Assembly (NCBI RefSeq): GCF_050750585.1 | Contig: NZ_JBOJLM010000006.1 | Location: 62,001-126,000 of the forward strand | Source of the DNA: Salinimicrobium sp050750585 | GTDB lineage: Bacteria; Bacteroidota; Bacteroidia; Flavobacteriales; Flavobacteriaceae | DNA: 64,000 nt | Reading direction: 5' to 3' | Part shown: in pieces, positions 1 through 8,236 of the stretch | Position numbering within the stretch: position 1 is the stretch's first letter | Layout of the letters: the number at the start of each line of letters is the position of its first letter | The notes under the pieces: generated by a model | The model's database searches: none | What the model was told of the DNA's origin: nothing | What the model saw: the letters and a program-made list of their open reading frames with translations, nothing else | Made by a program: the position numbers and the translations under genes

Positions 1-1
1 A

Positions 2-265
2 TCGCAGCATCATCTTTTAGGCTATGCCCTTCAATATCAGGGTTATTACGGCTATGTAGATGTACAGATGCAGCGGATCCTTGAGAAGCTTAGCCCTTTC
101 TATGAAACTTCAGCAGAAAAATTAAAACTGAATGAAGATGGCCTTAAAGCATTAAAAGGAACCAAAAATTATTACCAGAATCTAAAAGATGACGAATACT
201 ACGGCGGCGTAAGAAAGTACGACTTCCTTTACGACCCGGTTTCACACGATCTACTAAAATTATAA
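2..265 (+). CDS. 3' end of an unrecognised gene
   Basis: Only the last 87 codons of this gene are in the window, read in frame from base 2 and ending in TAA one base before the next ATG. The visible part is soluble-looking, rich in Tyr and Lys, with a GYALQYQGYYGY stretch followed by a helix that looks amphipathic and a charged tail. No catalytic motif or membrane segment is visible and I do not recognise the family. The one-base gap to the nucleoside phosphorylase gene indicates the two are cotranscribed. An internal ATG at 68 is not the start, because the frame continues upstream without a stop. Confidence 0.75.
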   Translation, partial: SQHHLLGYALQYQGYYGYVDVQMQRILEKLSPFYETSAEKLKLNEDGLKALKGTKNYYQNLKDDEYYGGVRKYDFLYDPVSHDLLKL

Positions 266-266
266 C

Positions 267-1142
267 ATGAATCATTTAGCAGCATCAGAATTAATTCTGA
301 ACAAAGACAACAGCATATATCACCTCAATTTAAAACCCGAACATCTTGCCGATACCGTTATTTTGGTAGGAGACCAAAACCGGGTAGATAAAATTACTAA
401 GCACTTTGATAAGGTAGAAGTAGCCGTCAAAAAAAGAGAGTTCCACACCCAAACCGGAATTTATAAGGGTAAAAGAATATCGGTGATCTCCACAGGAATT
501 GGTACAGACAATATTGATATTGTACTCAATGAACTTGATGCACTCGTTAATATTGACTTTGAGACCCGCGACATGAAAGCCGAAAAAACCAGCCTCAATA
601 TCATTCGAATTGGAACTTCGGGTTCTATTCAAAAAGACATTCCTGTAGATTCTATAGTAGTGAGCGAGATGGCCGTTGGTTTTGATAACCTTCTCCACTT
701 TTACCAAAGTGATGAAGTACAACTTCAGGATTTCAATGAGGCCATAGAAGAGCATCTTGGCACTTATGAAAGAAACAGTAAACCTTATGTAGTGCCGGCC
801 AATGCTTCACTGGTAGAGCAATTTATGAGCGAACAGGTATTTGCAGGTTTTACCGGTTCAAATTCCGGGTTTTATGCACCGCAGGGTCGTGTTCTCCGAC
901 TTCCTTTGAGAGATGACAACATGAAAGATAAACTGGCAACATTTAGCTTTAAAGGAAAAAAGATCACTAACCTGGAGATGGAAACTTCGGCTATTTTCGG
1001 ACTTTCAGCAATGTTAGGTCATAAAGCTTTATCTCTTAATGCCATCATCGCGAACCGTGCAACCGGAAACTTTACCAAAGATGGTGCACAGGCAGTAGAG
1101 AACACCATAAAATATGCTCTGGACAGGATAGTATCAGCCTAA
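267..1142 (+). CDS. Nucleoside phosphorylase (uridine/purine phosphorylase family)
   Basis: This 291-residue cytoplasmic protein belongs to the PNP/UDP phosphorylase fold, which cleaves nucleosides with phosphate to give a free base and ribose-1-phosphate. The phosphate-binding signature is RIGTSGSIQ near residues 114-122, and the ribose/base-binding NLEMETSAIFGL lies near residue 235, including the Glu-Met-Glu pattern of the family. The length fits the longer uridine-phosphorylase-like branch of Bacteroidota. Substrate (uridine or purine nucleoside) cannot be told from these motifs. The start is the ATG one base after the previous stop, so translation is probably coupled. Confidence 0.88.
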   Translation: MNHLAASELILNKDNSIYHLNLKPEHLADTVILVGDQNRVDKITKHFDKVEVAVKKREFHTQTGIYKGKRISVISTGIGTDNIDIVLNELDALVNIDFETRDMKAEKTSLNIIRIGTSGSIQKDIPVDSIVVSEMAVGFDNLLHFYQSDEVQLQDFNEAIEEHLGTYERNSKPYVVPANASLVEQFMSEQVFAGFTGSNSGFYAPQGRVLRLPLRDDNMKDKLATFSFKGKKITNLEMETSAIFGLSAMLGHKALSLNAIIANRATGNFTKDGAQAVENTIKYALDRIVSA

Positions 1143-1185
1143 TTTCATTTAACAGAATATTAAAAGCCATCGTACCTCATATTTG

Positions 1186-1193
1186 TATTTTTG
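1186..1193 (+). promoter_or_regulatory. Probable -7 promoter element of ppk1
   Basis: TATTTTTG matches the Bacteroidota -7 consensus TAnnTTTG and ends 15 bases before the ATG at 1209. No good TTG -33 element lies at the right distance, so support is partial. The element overlaps a possible TTG start at 1191, which argues that translation begins at 1209. Confidence 0.45.
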
Positions 1194-1208
1194 AGGAAAC
1201 CCCTCCGT

Positions 1209-3260
1209 ATGTTAAAGCCTGAAGAGAAAATTAAAAGGCACCGCGATTTAAATTGGTTAAGTTTTAATGAAAGAGTGCTACAGGAAGCACAGGATAAAAC
1301 TACACCTCTTTATGAGCGACTAAAGTTCCTGGCTATTTTCTCGATGAACCTTGATGAATATTTTCGGGTCCGCGTTTCCCAGCTTAGGCAAATGAAACGT
1401 GTGGAGAAAAGCATCAGGAAAAAGCTCGCCTTAAAACCTAATAAGACGGTAAAGGAAATCCTTAAAGAAGTAAGGGAGCAACAGGAAAAGTTTGGCAAGA
1501 TCTATAGAGAAGAGATCATCCCCGAGTTGGAGACCGCAGGTATACACCTGGTTCACAGGGAAGACTACAATGAGCACCAGGAAGAATTTGCACACAGGTA
1601 TTTTAAGAAAATACGAAAGTGCATCAATTCAACTACAACAAATTCTTATGGTGGTGAAGAGCTTTTCCTGGAGAATAACAGTCTCTACTTCATGGTGTGT
1701 TTTGGGGATAAATCTGAGTTTGGAGTTGTAAATATTCCGACAGATGAATGTGAAAGGTTTATCACTTTTTCTTCGGAAACAGAGGAGTACAAAATATCTT
1801 TTTTAGATGATATTGTAAAAGTAAATGTACCGAAGCTATTTCCTGATAAAGAAATTACCGGAATTTACGAGATCAAGCTTTCCCGGGATGCCGAGTTGTA
1901 TATCGATGATGAAATAGACGGACTGCTGGCCGAGAAGATCTACGAATCTCTCCAACAACGCACCGATGGCCAACCCACCAGACTGCTTTACGACTCCCAT
2001 ATGCCGGAAGAAGATCAAAAAATACTTCGGAAGCGGCTTAAGCTTGGGAAAATTGACATGATGCCGGGTGGCAGATATCACAATTTCAGCGACTATTTTT
2101 CTTTCCCGGATCCCACGAATAATCCGGCCTTACATTTTGAAGAATGGCCCACTGTGAAACATTCGGTGCTGGAAACTGCAGAAAATTATTTTGAGGTTAT
2201 TGCCAAAAAAGACCAGTCGGTTCATTTTCCTTACATGTCTTTTGAATATGTTGAACGCTTCATACAGCAAGCCGCTCATGACCCACAGGTAAAGGAAATA
2301 AAAATTTCCATTTACAGGATTGCCGATGAATCTGTAGTTACTTCTGCCCTTCTCTCGGCACTCAAAAATGGCAAAAAACTCACTGTCTTTATTGAGGCTA
2401 AAGCCAGGTTTGACGAGAAGAATAATATCGACTGGGGCAGGAAGTTTGAAGAAGAAGGAGCTAAAGTTATCTATAGTTATCCCAAAATTAAAGTACACTC
2501 CAAGATCCTGCTGGTTTCCAGGGAAGAGAATGGAGAATTAAAAGACTACGCATATATTGGTACAGGTAATTTTAACAGCAAGACCTCAAAAATTTACTGT
2601 GACCATGCAATATTTACCGCACATGAGAAGCTAACGAGCGAGCTCTCACGGGTTTTCATGGTACTTGAAGGGGAACTAATTATCCCACGTGCAAAACATC
2701 TTCTTATTTCGCCTTTTTCGACCAGGAAGTCTTTTGCGGACATGATCAATCGGGAAATTCAGAATAAAAAACTTGGCAAAAAAGCCGGGATCAAGGCTAA
2801 GATGAACAGTCTTGAAGATAAGGAGATCATCGACCTTTTATATGACGCCAGTGAGGCAGGTGTGGATATAAGACTGCTGGTTAGGGGCTTTACATGCCTG
2901 GTGCCCGGAGTTGAGAACCTTAGCGGCAACATCTATATGACCAGCATAATTGACCGCTTTTTAGAACACGGCCGCATTTACATCTTCGAAAATGATGGAA
3001 AAGAAGAACTCTTTTTTGGTAGTGCAGACTGGATGACACGAAACCTGGATCGCAGGATTGAAGTGATCGCCCCAATCTATGATGAAGATATCGCAAAGGA
3101 ATTTAAAGATATTCTCGAAATACAATTCAAGGATAATGTAAAAGCGAGAATTCAGGATCCCACAGAAAAGAATAATTTTGTAGCGCCCAAACCGGGAGAA
3201 AAAGAAATAAGATCACAGTACGAAATATACAAGTACCTCAAAGAAAAACATGCCTCATGA
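1209..3260 (+). CDS. ppk1: Polyphosphate kinase 1
   Basis: PPK1 reversibly polymerises the terminal phosphate of ATP into inorganic polyphosphate. The 683-residue protein has the usual N-terminal, head and two C-terminal (phospholipase-D-like) domains in order, and about the usual family length (roughly 690). The autophosphorylated His is in KVHSKILLV near residue 430, and the second active-site His is in FLEHGRIYIF near residue 587, both at spacings matching the E. coli enzyme. I chose ATG 1209 over an in-frame TTG at 1191 because a -7 promoter element covers the TTG. The gene overlaps the next one by four bases (ATGA), so the two are translationally coupled. Confidence 0.96.
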   Translation: MLKPEEKIKRHRDLNWLSFNERVLQEAQDKTTPLYERLKFLAIFSMNLDEYFRVRVSQLRQMKRVEKSIRKKLALKPNKTVKEILKEVREQQEKFGKIYREEIIPELETAGIHLVHREDYNEHQEEFAHRYFKKIRKCINSTTTNSYGGEELFLENNSLYFMVCFGDKSEFGVVNIPTDECERFITFSSETEEYKISFLDDIVKVNVPKLFPDKEITGIYEIKLSRDAELYIDDEIDGLLAEKIYESLQQRTDGQPTRLLYDSHMPEEDQKILRKRLKLGKIDMMPGGRYHNFSDYFSFPDPTNNPALHFEEWPTVKHSVLETAENYFEVIAKKDQSVHFPYMSFEYVERFIQQAAHDPQVKEIKISIYRIADESVVTSALLSALKNGKKLTVFIEAKARFDEKNNIDWGRKFEEEGAKVIYSYPKIKVHSKILLVSREENGELKDYAYIGTGNFNSKTSKIYCDHAIFTAHEKLTSELSRVFMVLEGELIIPRAKHLLISPFSTRKSFADMINREIQNKKLGKKAGIKAKMNSLEDKEIIDLLYDASEAGVDIRLLVRGFTCLVPGVENLSGNIYMTSIIDRFLEHGRIYIFENDGKEELFFGSADWMTRNLDRRIEVIAPIYDEDIAKEFKDILEIQFKDNVKARIQDPTEKNNFVAPKPGEKEIRSQYEIYKYLKEKHAS

Positions 3261-4105
3261 GAAATATAAAAGTTGGAGGAGTGCCAGAACATTTCAACCT
3301 GCCATGGCACCTTTGTATTGATGATGGAACTTTTAATAACAACGGTCTCAATCTTAGCTGGCGCGATTTTCCCGACGGTACCGGGGCTATGTGCAAGGCT
3401 TTAAGAAATAAAGAGATTGATGTTGCCGTTATTCTTACTGAAGGTATTATCAAAGATATACTCAATGGTAATGAAGCCGTGATTGTACAGGAATATATCG
3501 CTTCTCCCCTTATCTGGGGGATCCACGTGGCAGCAGAATCTAATTTTGATTCCATTGAGCAATTAAAGGATCAAAAAGTAGCCATTAGCCGGTATGGATC
3601 GGGTTCTCACTTGATGGCCTATGTAAACGCCCGGAATTTGGGTTGGGATACCTCAAAACTTCAATTTGAAGTAGTGGGAGATATTAACGGAGCTATTAAA
3701 GCTTTACAGTATGGCAGCGCCGGTTACTTTATGTGGGAGCATTTTACCACAAAACCTCTGGTAGATGAAGGCATTTTCCGCAGAATAGGAGATTGTCCCA
3801 CCCCCTGGTCCTGCTTTGTAATTGCTGTTAGAAAAGATGTGTTAGAGAATGATCAGGCCGGAATTCTCACCATGCTCAAGACGCTAAATGAGGTCACTAA
3901 AAAATTCAAGCAAATTCCAAAAGTAGAACTGGCACTGGCCAATAAATATGAGCAAAAGGTGGAAGATATTGAGCAGTGGCTAAAGATCACCACCTGGAGC
4001 CAAAAACAAATCTCTGTGTTTGAGATCCAGAAGGTACAGGAGCAGCTCCTGGAGCTAGATCTTATCCCAGAAGCTCAAGACAGTCACTACTTTTTACCCC
4101 ATTAA
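3257..4105 (+). CDS. Periplasmic-binding-protein-like protein without signal peptide
   Basis: This 282-residue protein looks like the type 2 periplasmic binding fold of the NMT1/THI5/SsuA type: an N-terminal beta-strand with VGGVPEHFNLPW, a ligand-cleft segment VAISRYGSGSHLMAY near residue 112, and a second lobe around IKALQYGSAGYFMWEHF. It has no signal peptide or lipobox, so it is probably cytoplasmic and not part of an ABC importer; no permease or ATPase gene is nearby. It overlaps the ppk1 stop codon by four bases. Ligand and role are unknown; a link to polyphosphate or nucleotide metabolism is only suggested by the coupling. Confidence 0.7.
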   Translation: MRNIKVGGVPEHFNLPWHLCIDDGTFNNNGLNLSWRDFPDGTGAMCKALRNKEIDVAVILTEGIIKDILNGNEAVIVQEYIASPLIWGIHVAAESNFDSIEQLKDQKVAISRYGSGSHLMAYVNARNLGWDTSKLQFEVVGDINGAIKALQYGSAGYFMWEHFTTKPLVDEGIFRRIGDCPTPWSCFVIAVRKDVLENDQAGILTMLKTLNEVTKKFKQIPKVELALANKYEQKVEDIEQWLKITTWSQKQISVFEIQKVQEQLLELDLIPEAQDSHYFLPH

Positions 4106-4110
4106 ACGAT

Positions 4111-4755
4111 ATGAAAAAGACAAATATTTTGACATTTTTGACACTCCTGCTTTTGGCTACACCTGTTGTTGCCCAGCAAGGAGCGTTTTCACAAGCATCA
4201 GGCGATATTGAAATAGATTCTGCAATTCAGGAGGAAAACATTTTCAAGAGAGATACTACCTATAGCGAAGTGCATTTAAACGTACTCAACTTATTGGTAT
4301 TTGGTGCCCTTGATGTTGGATACGAGCGAATAATTAACGATCACGCCTCAGCCGGGGTAGAAATTTTCTCCAAGGTCTTTAATAAGAACGAAGGAGAGGA
4401 CGTAGATCTTTCAAAAATTTACACCAAGGATTTCTCTATTACCGGAAAATTTAAATATTTCCTACAGGAAGAAAACACCGCCTGGGGTTATTATGCTGAA
4501 GCTTTTGGGATGTTTTCCAACGGAGATAATGAAGTGAAAAGAAAATTTCCAAATTCCGAAACAGGAGAGTTAGAAGAAAAGGAAGTATTTATTGAATATA
4601 CCGATATCGCTATTGGAATAGGTGTAGGCGGAAAATTTGTTGCCAAACAGGGCTTTCTTGTTGATCTATCTTTTGGAATAGGCAGAAACCTGTTTGACAA
4701 AAATTCTCCCGATATCGTCCTGCTTCCCACGGTTAACGTAGGCTACAGGTTCTAG
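4111..4755 (+). CDS. Small outer-membrane beta-barrel protein
   Basis: The 214-residue product starts with a clear signal peptide (hydrophobic stretch TFLTLLLLATPVVA, cleavage near AQ at residue 22). The mature part has alternating amphipathic strands and ends in VNVGYRF, with the terminal Phe typical of proteins inserted by the BAM complex. It lies five bases after the preceding gene and probably ends that operon. Its stop codon directly abuts the stop of the convergent ung gene with no gap and no visible terminator. Function is unknown; it resembles generic OmpW/porin-like barrel proteins of this phylum. Confidence 0.75.
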   Translation: MKKTNILTFLTLLLLATPVVAQQGAFSQASGDIEIDSAIQEENIFKRDTTYSEVHLNVLNLLVFGALDVGYERIINDHASAGVEIFSKVFNKNEGEDVDLSKIYTKDFSITGKFKYFLQEENTAWGYYAEAFGMFSNGDNEVKRKFPNSETGELEEKEVFIEYTDIAIGIGVGGKFVAKQGFLVDLSFGIGRNLFDKNSPDIVLLPTVNVGYRF

Positions 4756-5421
4756 TTACCACGCAATGGGTTCTTTTCCAATTGAACGAAGGAATTCATT
4801 TGTCTTACTAAAATGCTTGTTTCCAAACCAATAGCCTCTATTCGCGGCTAATGGAGAAGGATGCCCGCTGGTAAGCACCAAATGTTTATTAGAATCAATT
4901 TTACGGCCTTTCTTTTGTGCCGGGCCACCCCACAGGAGAAATACAAGATTTTCCCGCTCATCTGACAAAGTTGAAATGACTGCATCTGTGAATTTTTCCC
5001 AACCTTTTCCCTGGTGAGAACCTGCCTGCCCTGCCCGCACAGTTAACGTGGCATTTAGCATTAATACCCCCTGCTCTGCCCAGTGCTTTAGGTTTCCATG
5101 TCCGGGCAAAGGTGTCCCTAAATCATCGCTAATTTCTTTAAAAATATTTACTAAAGAAGGTGGAACTTTGGTTTCTGGCTGAACAGAAAAACACAAACCA
5201 TGAGCCTGCCCGTAACCGTGGTATGGATCTTGCCCTATAATTACCACTTTGGTTTCCTCAAAAGAGGAAAGTTCAAAGGCCTTGAATATGTTATCGGGAT
5301 GAGGAAAACAGTCATTCGCCTCATATTCGGCAGATACAAATTCAAGCAGTTCCTTAAAATAAGGTTTTTCAAGCTCGTGATTTAACTTTTTTTTCCAATC
5401 TGGTGTGATGTCAAAGGTCAT
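4756..5421 (-). CDS. ung: Uracil-DNA glycosylase, family 1
   Basis: Ung removes uracil from DNA at the start of base excision repair. The 221-residue protein carries all family-1 motifs: the water-activating GQDPYHG (residues 63-69, catalytic Asp 65), the LLNATLTVRAGQAGSH segment, FLLWGGPAQKKG, and the DNA-intercalating loop HPSPLAA (His 187). Length matches the family. A longer frame from a TTG at 5448 is possible, but the first ATG (5421) starts at the normal N-terminus, and a -7 promoter element covers the TTG. The gene is divergent from mutS2, with 44 bases between the starts. Confidence 0.96.
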   Translation of the reverse strand: MTFDITPDWKKKLNHELEKPYFKELLEFVSAEYEANDCFPHPDNIFKAFELSSFEETKVVIIGQDPYHGYGQAHGLCFSVQPETKVPPSLVNIFKEISDDLGTPLPGHGNLKHWAEQGVLMLNATLTVRAGQAGSHQGKGWEKFTDAVISTLSDERENLVFLLWGGPAQKKGRKIDSNKHLVLTSGHPSPLAANRGYWFGNKHFSKTNEFLRSIGKEPIAW

Positions 5422-5445
5422 ATTATTGGTTAAATTGCAGCTTCC

Positions 5446-5453
5446 CAAAAATA
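5446..5453 (-). promoter_or_regulatory. Probable -7 promoter element of ung
   Basis: On the minus strand this reads TATTTTTG, an exact match to TAnnTTTG, placed 24 bases upstream of the ATG at 5421. I found no TTG -33 box at the usual distance. Its position rules out the longer TTG-initiated reading of ung. Confidence 0.45.
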
Positions 5454-5465
5454 GGGAAATTTTCT

Positions 5466-7637
5466 ATGATTAAAATTACAGCCAAGACTCTTCAGGACCT
5501 TGAATTTCCAACAATTTGCCAGCAGGTTAGTAGGTATACGGTCACAGGTCCCGGTAAGAATAAAGCTCTCGAAATAGCTCCTTTTTCAAGTTACAAAGAA
5601 ACCATTTTTGCACTTCGAAAAACAAATGAATATGTGTCTTCGTACCAGCAGGAAAGTCGTATTCCCAATCATGGCTTTGATGCTATAGACCAGGAAATAA
5701 AATTCCTGGGCATTGAAGAGACCCGCCTGGAAGCATCGAGTTTCAGGAAGATAGGATCAATTTCAGAAACCTCAAATACTCTCATTCGGTTTTTTAAGAA
5801 ATTTGAGCAGCTGTACCCCTGTCTTCATGAGACTGCTTCAGAAGTAGAGTATACTCCGCTCATCATTGAAAGAATCAATCAGGTGATTGATCGTTTTGGA
5901 GAGGTAAAAGATGACGCTTCTCCCCTGCTTCAGGAAACACGCAGAAAGATTGGGCATGTAAAAGGGCAAATTAACTCCAGCTTTGGGAGTGCTCTTACCC
6001 ACTACAACAACCTGGGTTATCTTGATGACATACGCGAGACCGTAGTAGATAATATAAGAGTGCTTGCAGTTTCTGCCATGCACAGGCGAAAGGTTAAAGG
6101 CGGAATTTTAGGGAATTCTAAAACCGGTAGTATTGTATACATCCAGCCCGAAACTACCTATAACTACACCCGAGAGCTGAACAACCTGGAGTATGAAGAA
6201 AAGGAAGAAATAAAGAAGATCCTGAAGGAGCTGACAGGCTTTGTAAGACCTTATCGCAGTTTACTGATAGACTACCAGGAATTTCTCAGCAATATAGATG
6301 TCATTGCTGCCAAGGCGAAATACGGGATGGATATGAATGCCGTAATGCCCAAGATCTCCCGGGATCGTGAAATAGAATTGATAGATGCTTATCACCCGCT
6401 GCTTTTGCTCACCAACAGGAAGCAGAATAAAAAGACCTATCCTCAGACCATTGAGTTAAGCAGTGATAAACGCATCATCGTAATTTCCGGTCCCAATGCC
6501 GGTGGAAAAAGTATCACGCTCAAAACCATGGGGCTTTTACAGCTCATGGTGCAAAGTGGTTTGCTTATTCCGGTACACGAATACAGCAGGATGTGCTTTT
6601 TCGACAGAATACTGACAGATATTGGTGACAATCAAAGTATTGAAAACCACCTGAGCACCTATAGCTACCGCTTAAAGAACATGAATTACTTTCTGAAGAA
6701 AGTAGATGATAAGACGCTTTTCCTGATAGATGAATTTGGTACAGGAAGTGACCCGGAACTGGGAGGGGCTTTGGCTGAAACTTTCCTGGAGGTTTTCTAT
6801 GAGAAAGAAGCTTTTGGAATTCTCACTACCCACTATGCCAACTTAAAGATGCTGGCCAATGAGCTGCCGCATGTTATTAATGCAAACATGCTGTTTGATG
6901 CGAGAACACTAGAACCGCTTTACAAGCTGCACATGGGGGAAGCTGGAAGCTCCTTCACCTTTGAGGTAGCCCAGAAGAACGGAATTCCCTACAGCCTTAT
7001 CAACCGGTCAAAAAAGAAGGTAGAACGGGGAAAAATTAGGTTTGATAAAAGTATTGCCGACCTTCAGAAGGAACGATCAAAACTTTCGAAGACAACTACA
7101 GCCTTAAAGACCAAAGAACAAAAAACAGAATCTGAAAAGAAAAAGCTGGAAGAAACTAACGCCCGAATTCAACAGAAACTGGAGAATTTTCAGGAGTTGT
7201 ACGACAGCAATCAGCGTTTAATTTATTTAGGTAACAAGATCAATGAACTGGGCGAAAAGTATTTTCAGAATAAAAAGAAAAAAGAGCTTATTGCTGAATT
7301 TCTGAAGATCATAGAAGTGGAAAATTCCAAGCGAAAAAAAGTTTCACCTAAAGAAAAAAAGGTGGAAAAAGCGAAAGAAAAGAAGGTGATGCAGGAAGCT
7401 GAAAAGAAGGTCGAAGAAATTAGAAAAAAGAAAAAAGAAAAGCAGGAAAAAGATATTAAAGAAGAAATTGCAAAGCCAAAACCGGTTTTAAAAGTAGGTG
7501 ACAGAGTGCGTATGCAAGACGGAAAAGCCGTTGGAAGCATTGACAGTATTGAAAAAGGAAATGCTAAAGTGAACTATGGCATTTTCACTACTTCGGTTTC
7601 TGTAGACCAGTTGGAGCTTGTGCAACGAAAAAAATAG
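5466..7637 (+). CDS. mutS2: MutS2-family ATPase lacking the Smr domain
   Basis: This 723-residue protein has the MutS2 arrangement: core/lever region, then the ABC-type ATPase with Walker A GPNAGGKS near residue 343, Walker B TLFLIDEFGTGSDP near residue 418 and the THYANLK switch near 455. A long Lys/Glu-rich coiled coil covers roughly residues 520-670, and a KOW-like segment (KVGDRVRMQDGKAVG) lies near 675. MutS2 proteins act on recombination intermediates or collided ribosomes, and most end in an Smr nuclease domain; here the protein stops after the KOW-like part, so it can bind and hydrolyse ATP but lacks that nuclease. The absence looks like a lineage feature, not a truncation, since the frame closes cleanly before the next gene. 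Confidence 0.88.
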   Translation: MIKITAKTLQDLEFPTICQQVSRYTVTGPGKNKALEIAPFSSYKETIFALRKTNEYVSSYQQESRIPNHGFDAIDQEIKFLGIEETRLEASSFRKIGSISETSNTLIRFFKKFEQLYPCLHETASEVEYTPLIIERINQVIDRFGEVKDDASPLLQETRRKIGHVKGQINSSFGSALTHYNNLGYLDDIRETVVDNIRVLAVSAMHRRKVKGGILGNSKTGSIVYIQPETTYNYTRELNNLEYEEKEEIKKILKELTGFVRPYRSLLIDYQEFLSNIDVIAAKAKYGMDMNAVMPKISRDREIELIDAYHPLLLLTNRKQNKKTYPQTIELSSDKRIIVISGPNAGGKSITLKTMGLLQLMVQSGLLIPVHEYSRMCFFDRILTDIGDNQSIENHLSTYSYRLKNMNYFLKKVDDKTLFLIDEFGTGSDPELGGALAETFLEVFYEKEAFGILTTHYANLKMLANELPHVINANMLFDARTLEPLYKLHMGEAGSSFTFEVAQKNGIPYSLINRSKKKVERGKIRFDKSIADLQKERSKLSKTTTALKTKEQKTESEKKKLEETNARIQQKLENFQELYDSNQRLIYLGNKINELGEKYFQNKKKKELIAEFLKIIEVENSKRKKVSPKEKKVEKAKEKKVMQEAEKKVEEIRKKKKEKQEKDIKEEIAKPKPVLKVGDRVRMQDGKAVGSIDSIEKGNAKVNYGIFTTSVSVDQLELVQRKK

Positions 7638-7650
7638 AAAAAGAAAAATT

Positions 7651-8064
7651 ATGGTAAATTTCCCTGAAAACAAGAAGATCATCCTTTTTGATGGTGTTTG
7701 TAATCTTTGCAACAAAACGGTACAAACGATCATTAAGAATGATGTAAATCACGTATTTCGATTTGCACCCCTCCAAAGTGATGTGGGCCGTCAAATCATT
7801 AATGAAAAAGGAATAGATACAGAAAACCTGGATTCGGTGATCCTTATCGAACCCGGTGTGGCATATTATCACAAATCGACCGCCGCAATCGAGATCGCCC
7901 GACATTTAAAAGGATATTCCTGGCTAAAGTATTTTAAGTCTCTACCCGAAGGTCTTAGAGATGGCGTATATAGCTTTGTTGCCAATAACAGGTACAGCTG
8001 GTTTGGAAAGAAGGACACTTGTATGGTGCCCACCCCAGAGCTACAGGCTTTATTCCTGAAATAG
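7651..8064 (+). CDS. DCC-family thiol-disulfide oxidoreductase-like protein
   Basis: The 137-residue protein belongs to the DCC family (DUF393), thioredoxin-fold proteins named for their D-x-x-C-x-x-C motif, here DGVCNLC with Cys 17 and Cys 20. Further family features are FAPLQSDVGRQ and the SVILIEPGVAYYHKSTAA segment. No signal peptide is present. I chose the ATG at 7651 because it places the family motif near the N-terminus as usual; an earlier reading from 7618 would overlap mutS2 and add an unrelated lysine-rich leader. It probably belongs to the mutS2 transcript. The physiological redox partner is unknown. Confidence 0.85.
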   Translation: MVNFPENKKIILFDGVCNLCNKTVQTIIKNDVNHVFRFAPLQSDVGRQIINEKGIDTENLDSVILIEPGVAYYHKSTAAIEIARHLKGYSWLKYFKSLPEGLRDGVYSFVANNRYSWFGKKDTCMVPTPELQALFLK

Positions 8065-8173
8065 ACTTTAAAGATTCAAGGTAAAGTTCCACGTTCAAAG
8101 CTGAATAATGGACTTGGGCCGAAGCGTTGAGTACTATAATTTATTGCAGTACAAAATCCGGAAATGATCATTA

Positions 8174-8235
8174 GCCTGAAAAATGTAACCATATTCAGGC
8201 AAGTCAACTGATCACCGAGTACTGACCAGTGATCA
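8174..8235. repeat. Two small inverted repeats in a convergent gap
   Basis: The 172-base gap between the convergent DCC and DUF1704 genes holds two hairpin-forming pairs: GCCTGAA at 8174-8180 with TTCAGGC at 8194-8200, and TGATCAC at 8209-8215 with GTGATCA at 8229-8235. Neither is followed by a strong T-run, so they are weak candidates for transcription terminators. Confidence 0.4.
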
Positions 8236-8236
8236 C

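Noticed and set aside
1191..1208. TTG start for ppk1 six codons upstream
   Set aside because: The TTG is inside a -7 promoter element, and the ATG at 1209 gives a normal N-terminus.
7618..7650. Earlier start for the DCC gene overlapping mutS2
   Set aside because: It would add an unrelated lysine-rich leader; ATG 7651 matches the family N-terminus.
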